The translations under genes and the position numbers were made by a program. Shown here one piece after another: positions 56,740-64,000 of a stretch of 64,000 bases of DNA. The DNA is from Cryptomeria japonica. Lineage: Eukaryota > Streptophyta > Pinopsida > Cupressales > Cupressaceae. The notes beneath the pieces were generated by a model. That model did not search any database. It saw only the letters and a list, made by a program, of their open reading frames with translations, and was not told the origin of the DNA. The stretch's first letter is position 1. Every line of letters starts with the position of its first letter. The DNA lies in contig NC_081410.1 of assembly GCF_030272615.1 (NCBI RefSeq), positions 504,360,942 through 504,424,941 of the forward strand. The letters run 5' to 3'.

Positions 56740-59174
56740 ATGGTGGTTCCCACACATGAGCATCGATTCAAGCACCAGAGACGATATAATCGACCTTGGA
56801 TCTATGAGCCAGCGATAAGTGATCGATATTAAGCCTGTTATTCATTTCAATTTTGAATTTTTTTATTGAATTTTTATTCTTTTGGCATGTTGAAGTTGGG
56901 TTTCGTAGTTTTGTCATGCAAGGCAGGATCCTGTCTTGTACGACAAACTGATCAAGTTTGTTTTATTGTTTAAAGTCACTAGTTTTGTCGTTCTGCATAC
57001 ACCCTTATGTCATACGAGAACCTTCAAAAGAGCCCATTTTGTCATTTTAGGGCTAGTCCTGTGTTGTATCAGACTGTTTTGTCGTATGAGACCAATTCTT
57101 GACTCATACGAGTTGCTACCTCTATGATGTTTTGTCATTTGAAAAACAGTGAGCATTTTTGAAGGTGCAAACTTGAAATTTTGATTGTGCAGTTGATGTT
57201 GTTGGATTTGCATGATGTTTTGCTTCTCTTATAGGCTAATTTGAAATATTTCCTGATGATCTTTTGTTTGATTTTTGCAGGTTCGATTGCCTCATGTGTT
57301 GTTCAAATGTGTATATCCACCTATGATGCCATTAGTTTGTCAGTTATCAGATGTAGACCGGGCACATATTGATGCGTGTGGATTGACTCATCTTCTCGGG
57401 TTGCCTGATATCTGTGTGAATCATGGTATGCTCATTGCATTAGTTGAGAGGTTTCATTCAAAGCATAATATGTTTCATTTTCCAGTTGGGGAGAGGACCA
57501 TCACTCCCGAGGATGTATACAGGACTCTCTGTATCCCTTTTGCTGGGGATAAGGTAGATTATGATTCAACACAACATCCTGGCCTTCTAACCCTGAGGCA
57601 TGTATTTCATGATGCGAACATTCTGACATGGTCTATCAGTTGGGATGAGATGATGACCAGATATAGTGAGGAATTCCACTGGATTGCATCTTGGCAGATT
57701 TCATCAGTTGTTTTCTTATGCCAGATAGGGGATAGCAGGGGTTTTTATATGGATGGGGCAAGATGTTGGAGAGACTTGTTGAGCACCCCCAGAGATTAGG
57801 ATGGGGTTCATGTATACTGGCACACATGTATCGTGAGATGCATGAGATCATCTACTGGGAGGGGAAGAGTATGGATGTCAGGGTGTTGATTTTAAAGGTA
57901 TGGGCTTGGGATCATCTCCCAGTATGCAGACCGATTGTTGATGGCGCGAGGGATCCACAACAGCCCATCATTTATAGATATTCTAGATACATTACACAGC
58001 CCCATCTGGGCAAGATAGATTATTGGAGATGACAGTTGGATGATCTTATAGTTGTCATATGGAGACCTTACAAGGGTCTGGAGCCTTGGGATGATTGGAG
58101 AGATGTGCGCAGAGACCTATTCATGACCCGACTTCTTATTGGTAGATCAGCACCAGTGGTCAAGCGTTTTGTTGTTACTCGAGTGATGAGGTAGTATGGT
58201 AGACCTCAGGGGATCTCGTAGGAGTTTACTACATATGTGCATTATGCAGATGAGGAGAGGCAGGGATGGAGACCAAGGCCATCATATGCCTTGGGCATGC
58301 ATGAGTTGTCTAGGTTACAGCGTCTTAGATGGGATTATTTAGATAATATTGTAGATGTGGGGTATTGCCCCAGTATAGGGATTGGTTCCAGCAGCATCCA
58401 TTCTCAAGATTTATGCATCTGGCTGAGCAGGCATCTCATATAGAGGAGGTTGAGGGTGATTCCCCTACACAGTCACAAGGACAGGGACAGAGCCAGGGAC
58501 AGAGAGCCGAGGCTTCAAGGCAGGCAAGTGGTGATCCTAGTGCTAGCAGTAGCAGGGTACCAGTTGGTGGTAGGCAACAACAGAGAGGAGAGGGTGGATC
58601 CCTAGGGGCTGTTGGGGTGAGACTTACCAGAGCGAGGGTAGCAAAGGGTGGAGGAGAGGAGGAGAGAGAAGCTCTGAGACATGTTCGGTAGAGGATAGAG
58701 GAGCAGGGGGGAGCCAGGGGCAAAGATGGAGGAGGCGATGGAGGCGGAGAGCCTGCAAGGGATCAGGGGGCTGACGTAGCGCAGTCGATGAGAGCACGCC
58801 TAGCGGGTTTACAGTCACAGCTGACAGTGGCACAAACACAGCTAGCAGACCTTAGAGCAGAGAGAGATCATTAGTTAGCCGAGGTCAGAGCTGAGCGTAA
58901 TCGTCAGTTGGTGGAGCTTAGGGCAGAGCGCGATCGTCAGGTCACAGTGATGAGGGCAGAGCGAGATGCTCTTCAGTAGGAGGTTCTCCATCAGACGATT
59001 CAAGAAGCCTTTTATGTTGTGGCTTATAGTGTAGCAGTTCTAGTAGCGCAGCAGGTTGTATTGTATTCTTAGTATATGGTTCAATCGGAGGGAGCTCGGG
59101 CACCTAGGCAAGATCCGGGTCAGCAGGCTTTGCCTCCTCCACCACCTAGCGATGAGGGAGAGGTAGAGAGCTAG
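56740..59174 (+). pseudogene. Plant mobile domain (PMD) gene inside element D, antisense to the element, decayed
   Basis: A likely first exon begins at ATG 56740 (MVVPTHEHR...NRPWIYEPA). The main part follows an acceptor TTTTTGCAG ending at 57280: VRLPHVLFKCVYPP..., GLTHLLGLP, ALVERFHSKHNMFHFPVGE, TITPEDVYRTLCIP. After a frameshift near 57770 it continues with LGWGSCILAHMYREMHE and VWAWDHLPVCRP, then LDDLIVVIWRPYKG. This order is typical of the aminotransferase-like plant mobile domain (MAIN/MAIL-type). A low-complexity Gln/Gly/Arg-rich tail (58440-58800) and a coiled-coil-like part with repeats of RAERDRQ (58855-58980) follow, ending near 59174. Stops at 58030, 58192, 58219, 58689, 58872, 58977 and 59070 plus two frameshifts show decay. 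PMD genes within Tat-group retrotransposons, including antisense ones, are known. The first exon is less certain. Confidence 0.85.
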
Positions 59175-62100
59175 ATTTCCTTTTTGTACCTCTGAGATTT
59201 TTTTATAGACACACCCATTTTTTTGTAGCCCTTATGATTCTTGCTCCGATGGGAGTTTGTATATGTCAGTTGAAATTATTTTGTACCCTGAGACTTGATC
59301 ATTATATATACGAGATCTTGATTTGACTTCATTGTACTTGTGGCAATCAATTTATGAGATGCTTTTCCATATGCTTTATTCTATATGTATGCATTTCTTT
59401 TCAGTATGGATGTAATGCAAATGAATATGGATGTTTATTTTTTTGTTTATTTTTCATGCAAATAAATGATGATGCAAATGAATGATGAGAATGAGCAATG
59501 AGTAGTGCAATTTTTTATATTTTTCAATGCAATAAGCTAAATGTAAATGACTGATAATGAAATGTATGAATCTATATAAAATGCTTATGTATGTTGCTAA
59601 CATCTCAATACACAAGTACTCGATCGGAGAAACGATGAAAAAGAGAGACCACTTAGCTTAGAAATGATGATACTTCAAACTCTCATTTAGAAGATAAAGA
59701 GGTTATTGTTATCATGCAGAAATCACTTGAAATGCACAAAATGCAAAATGAGATGCAACCTAAACCTAGTCACTAGATTTGAAATGCTTAAGTTTCATCA
59801 CTAAGCGTTAACAAACATAGCAGATTAGAGTTCCTTTCTTTTCATGTGCAATATTAATTATCTTATCTGCAATGACCCTTTTTTTCGTTCATATCCTTGG
59901 ATAGATTACACATGGACCTGGATTGCACCATAAAAAAATTCCCTCAAAATAGACAAATAAATGATGCCAACCTCCCTGTAGCATACAAATAAGCGGAGTC
60001 GAGGTATGTGTGGAGATTCCACCTTGATGTGAAGGCACTTATCATAGACACCTAGCTGATTAGATGTTTTCAGATCATCAGATTCATTCCTACAAGCAGA
60101 AAACAAAGAAAATATTATGCCCCCAATCCTTGCTCCTCTTAGTCAAGATAGACTTCCTCAAGTTACTCAGAGGGATAATAGTCAAAAACCAATATAAAAG
60201 ACAACACACAAAGAAAATTGCATGCATAGCTCAAACTGTTTAGTGATTGTTTTCAATAATGTTGTTTTGCTTGTGTACTCAGTGATAAAAATCTTCAGTA
60301 GTCAGGAGACAGGTGACTGACTCAGAGTGAACGAACAGGTTTCACTAACATAAAGATGACTTGGTTGATACTACTTAGGACATGTAAATTGATCATTCGA
60401 TTACCCTAAGACTAGGTCAGTGATTGGTTTCAAGCCATGAGGGTTCTAAAAGAACCAGGTTGTCACAAAAGTGACTAAAAGATATGTACAAGCAAAAACA
60501 AAGATGCAGGAAAGCAGAAATGCCAACGTTGCATTGATAGATGGAGTGCTTGAGTACAAGAGGCACCTATTTGCTAGGTTTTCACTTGTTTGGCAAAGAT
60601 CCCCCTTTTTTTTAGAACTTTTTCTGATTTTTAGGATTTCTTCAGGACTTTTTCTGATTTTTAGGATTTCTTCAGGACTTTTTCTGATTTTTAGGATTTC
60701 TTCAAGATTTTTTCTGATTTTTAGGATTTTTTAATGTTTGCCCCTAGTGTCTAGCAAGGTAAAAGGGATTTTGAGTACATGAATGGATAAGTGAATGATG
60801 GTGGATGCTTTCAAGGACTATCTCACAGTGTTAATCTAGCATAGGGACAAGATATAGAAATGTACAGAAAGGGTTTTAGCGATGTAAAGAAAGGATTTTA
60901 GCGATGTAAAGAAATGATAGCGTAATGAAGCCATATGGTCCAAAGAAGTGGCCATGTCAAGAGGTTTGTGGAAAGCATGTTTTTGCATTTTGTCCATAGT
61001 GTTGATCAAGATCAAGGAATAGATCTGGATAGGGGAGAAATAGGTTAATCAAGATCAAAAGTGGTAATGAAGGATATAAGCGAGCAATGGATAGGAGCTA
61101 AAGCATCTAGATCAAGTGTAATAGATAGGACACATGACGCCTGTGAAGATCCTTAACCTTGTCAAGATCAAAGGTGGAAAAGGGATATGAATGTAGATAG
61201 AGTGAATGAGGGATAATGGAGGATGAAGGATAATAGATGGATGTACATGGATGAAACTTTCCCCCTGTATAAAGTGCAAAAGGATAATGGATTACGCATG
61301 ACGCTTGTTTGCTAGGTTTTCATCATGGTACTTGCCCAAGGCACCACAAGAAGTGGTTTTCACTCGTGGATGAAATTATTTCTCTTAACTTTTTTATTTT
61401 TTTGGAAGATAATGGAGGCATGATAGGGGATGGAAGAAGGACCCCGTCGTCTTGCTTCTTTGGATGGTACCCTTGGAATATGAGTTGCAATAGACCATGG
61501 CTATGAAGGTATGCTCAAAGATGTTGGCAGGATAATGAAATGAAACAAAGGCAAGGACTTATGCAAAGGATTGGATAAGAGGGGTGGAAGGGTGGAAAAG
61601 AGGTGTTGGATAATGGATGGGATGTTGGAAGAATTGTGTATGGCTAGATGGAAATGTTGGAAAGATCAACATTGGCACACACCTTGAGGGATGGTGGACA
61701 TATGGAAGAGAAGTGAATCTCAGATTTTGAGATTTGGATGGAGGAAAGGTTACAGATTTTGGGGCATAAGAACCCAAAATAGATGAAGGAGGTGATGGAG
61801 GAACAATAATTTTGGATGCCAATTTTGATTTTGATTTAGATTGTTGTGCTTCAAGTAGCCGCTTAGGGATCCACATGGTTTTTGACTTTTGATGCTTTTG
61901 TAGTTATTTAGAGCGCATTGCTTGTACAAGTGCCTTAGGAACCCATATAACTTTTGACTTTTCTTCTTTCTTTGTGGGCCTTTGTGGATCATATTTTGCT
62001 TTGTTTTGACATGTCGATTAGATGGGACATGTTGATCCTTGAATACATGTGGATTACTTGACTTATGACTTTTATGCTTGGCATCCAAATTGCTTGGAGG

Positions 62101-62612
62101 GAGATACATGGATATATATAGGAATGATATGGAGGTATTTTAGATGGATGGAAGGTACTAAAAGATGTGTGCCTTTGTTGATCCTGCCTAAGGGGTGGAG
62201 GGATATAGGGACCTAGAATGAATGGAAGCGATGATGGGGAAAGCGTATATTTGGATTTAAATGGAGAAATGTAGGATTTATGAGAGATACAAATATCTTG
62301 AGAAATGTCCCTAAGGCCACGACCTTTAACATTTTATTTAATATGGAGGGGTTCTTTCTTGTGGCGATTTACTCCTTTGCCTTTATAAATATTTTGACTT
62401 GTAGGATAGACTTTGCTTTGGAAAGAAGGCAAGAGTCCAGTATGAGATGGAGGTGGAATCTAGGGAATGATAGGATCATGAGAGGGATTTGTAGGCATGA
62501 TAGATCCTTGAGGTGAATATGTAGGATTATGAAAAGGAGATGAAGGGATACTTTGATCTTGACATGGAAGAGGACCATTGGATAGTGTAGGAAGGGTGTT
62601 TGACTCTTCATT
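59175..62612 (-). other. Element D non-coding region between PMD gene and gag-like remnant
   Basis: Holds features aligned with the 3' non-coding regions of A and B: a T-rich tandem repeat (60600-60735) and the TTGCTAGGTTTTCA...GGCACCAC block (61300-61395), with a partial second copy near 60567. Minus frames at 61559-62109 read K/S/P-rich text with a repeated W(V/I)PK motif (KSKTMWIPKRLLEAQ and a related copy ~40 codons earlier), perhaps a remnant of an element-specific protein. No RT or integrase motif is seen. Confidence 0.6.
60600..60735. repeat. T-rich tandem repeat, 30-bp unit, about four copies
   Basis: Units of GGACTTTTTCTGATTTTTAG followed by GATTTCTTCA. It lies in the same relative region as the arrays of A and B, with an unrelated unit. 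Confidence 0.9.
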
Positions 62613-63755
62613 TTAAATAGGACCATTTGAAAAGGTGGAAGAGGCATCATGATCTTGCTTAGGAAGTGGATTAGGAATGATATTTGAAAGGATGATTTGC
62701 TCTTGAGATGGAAGGAGTTCATCTTGGAAGAAATGGAAAGGTATAAGGGGATCATCATGGGATTCTAGTGAAATGGGATCTTTTTCAATCATTAGATGGG
62801 ATTGAGGAGTTTTGGTGTCTTGATCTTGATTTATGATAGGACTTGTTTCTTCATTTTGCAGATTATCCTCTTGACATGGAGTCACTTCTAAGGAAGGGAT
62901 AGAATTTTGCATAGGTGTAGGGGATTCTTGGAAGGTCTCCATATTTTGGCATGATGGGGAAGAATTTTGAGTGGGACTCTCTGGAGTGGGTACGTTTGGA
63001 ATTGGAGTGCACGATGGCATAGGATCTAGGATTTTTAAATATTTAGAGGAACTTGTATCAAGATTGGGATTAACTTGGATTTCCATAGGAGATAGCCCTT
63101 GAAGGTAAACATGAAATTTTTCATTGTTTGAAGGAGATGGAGACATCATGGAAGGGATGGAGGCCACATATGGAGCCTTGCTAGACATAGGTTCATGATT
63201 TTGATTATGCTTAGAAGTAGTTCCTTCTTTTTCTTTAGCTGAGTCATTAGGATATTCAATTTTAATGATACCATTATCAATGAGATCTTGAATCTTATGT
63301 TTTAATTCCATGCATTTCAAAGTCTTATGTTCATTTTGTCTATGATATGCACAATACTTACTCACAAATTAACATCCCCATGTGGTCTTTTTAGGCAATA
63401 TGATAATATTATGCTCAAGAATCTCTTTCAAATTCGACTCAATAGATTTCCCCAAAGGTGTAAAATGTCTATCTAGAGGATATTTGGAGGAAATGTCTTT
63501 ATGTCTTGGTGAAGGTGTCTTGTGAGCTTGTTTGACATTTGGTTTTTGATTGTTAATTATTTGTTGGTTTTCAATTGGTAAATCATATAATCATTTTAGC
63601 ATTCCTTGAAGTTTCTCACTCTTGATATCATGCATTTGTTTCTCAAATGGAGTCATTGATTTATTTTGTTGGATTTTCATGTCATATATTTCTTTCTTGA
63701 TATCTTGAGTCATTTGAGCAAAGGCAGCCATGGGAATTTGAGCTAAGGTAGCCAT
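62613..63755 (-). pseudogene. Element D gag-like protein remnant with zinc knuckle
   Basis: One minus-strand frame from ATG 63755 (MATLAQIPMAAFAQ) to the stop at 62613, about 380 codons, interrupted by two stops before 63365. It has a short predicted coiled-coil-like start, then RHFTPLGKSIESNLKEIL and IIILPKK, then the zinc knuckle CX2HX4HX4C (63312-63353, CAYHRQNEHKTLKC), then KIQDLIDNGIIKI. This order matches gag residues ~418-495 of element A. The capsid-type gag domain present in A is absent. The rest is Ser/Pro/Asn-rich with no protease motif. It probably encoded a nucleocapsid-like RNA-binding protein, now broken. Confidence 0.75.
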
Positions 63756-64000
63756 TTACAGTTAATAGCGAGAGGTGTTACAGATGTCAAGGTGAGATCA
63801 AAGCTAGTTGTTTGTTGAGGCTAGAGGTTGATGTTCAAAATTATGTGGGTGAGATTCACTGACTCTGATTTTGAGTCAAGGCTAAGTAGCCTAAGTGATA
63901 CTGGAGAGTGAATTTTGGACAACAGATTGGTTGATTGGATTAGGTTGATTGAGCTATCTAAGAGGTATCCAAAAAAATCATGCAACACAATGATAGGGGT
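63756..64000 (-). other. Element D 5' leader, cut by the window end
   Basis: Non-coding sequence upstream of the gag-like ATG. No LTR end or primer-binding site is reached within the window. Confidence 0.6.

Larger units (their letters stand above)
54633..64000 (-). mobile_element. Element D: Tat-like non-autonomous retrotransposon, cut by the window end
   Basis: 3' LTR at 54633-55653, purine tract, 3' internal region with an antisense PMD gene (56740-59174), conserved 3' non-coding blocks (60560-61400), and a gag-like remnant with zinc knuckle (62613-63755). The 5' LTR lies beyond 64000. No protease, RT, RNase H or integrase is seen between gag and PMD, so the copy is non-autonomous or has lost pol. 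The same purine tract as A, and a gag C-terminal region aligning with A (TPLG...ILP...zinc knuckle...IQDLIDNG), support the Tat assignment. Confidence 0.8.

Noticed and set aside
61559-62109. Intact gene for the Ser/Pro/Lys-rich minus frames in D
   Set aside because: The two frames overlap and are separated by stops; only a short repeated motif is notable, so it is reported as a finding and not as a gene.
62369-62758. 129-codon minus frame
   Set aside because: It overlaps the gag-like frame of D in another phase and consists of Leu/Ile/Ser-rich text without motif.
1-64000. tRNA, rRNA, CRISPR array or intact host gene
   Set aside because: No cloverleaf-like sequence, rRNA segment or spaced identical repeats were seen by eye; long open frames all belong to retroelements. 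A dedicated RNA-gene scan was not possible.

Overview
The window looks like nuclear DNA from a plant with a large, repeat-rich genome. Everything identifiable is a plant LTR retrotransposon (Ty1/copia, and Ty3/gypsy of the Tat type with two RNase H domains), simple repeat, or decayed sequence. A gymnosperm such as a conifer seems most likely from the style and density of the repeats, but that is an inference. I found no intact host gene, tRNA, rRNA or CRISPR array.

The centre is a stack of insertions, read from the LTR ends and target-site duplications (TSDs). Element G, an old copia LTR on the minus strand (6503-7996 continuing at 46837-47585), was entered by element C, a non-autonomous Tat-like element (7997-46831, TSD TTAGG). 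C was entered by element B, a decayed Tat element (13271-45043, TSD ATGAT). B was entered by E, a solo copia-type LTR on the plus strand (21088-21093 continuing at 37206-37997, TSD TCTAA). E was entered by A, a nearly intact 16.1-kb Tat element (21094-37200, TSD GGTAG). A, B and C all read on the minus strand, so their 5' LTRs lie on the right. A is young: its two LTRs differ visibly only by one 115-bp block. It carries gag-protease (30105-32726) and pol (25623-30083), separated by one in-frame TAG; pol also ends early at a TGA that may come from a 5-bp inversion.

Left flank: 1-4410 is the 3' part of a decayed plus-strand copia element (F) with its 3' LTR. 4411-6502 is non-coding, with a 163-bp duplication, a ~41-bp tandem repeat and CT microsatellites.

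Right flank: 47586-48213 holds a copia internal remnant (PPT, gag fragment, tRNA-iMet-type PBS). 48214-50836 is AT-rich and largely unassigned. 50837-52781 looks like a broken multi-exon gene of unknown function. 53298-54632 is an array of a 359-bp tandem repeat. From 54633 to the window end lies element D, a further minus-strand Tat-like element without visible pol. D carries a decayed plant mobile domain (PMD) gene in antisense orientation (56740-59174) and a gag-like zinc-knuckle remnant (62613-63755).

A, B and D (and partly C) share non-coding features at equivalent positions: the polypurine tract, a G-rich motif just inside it, a conserved block downstream of pol, and a T-rich minisatellite. 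A and B also share a long conserved 5' leader. These shared non-coding blocks, the gag/pol stop codon, the antisense PMD gene and the exactly datable nesting are the most interesting content.
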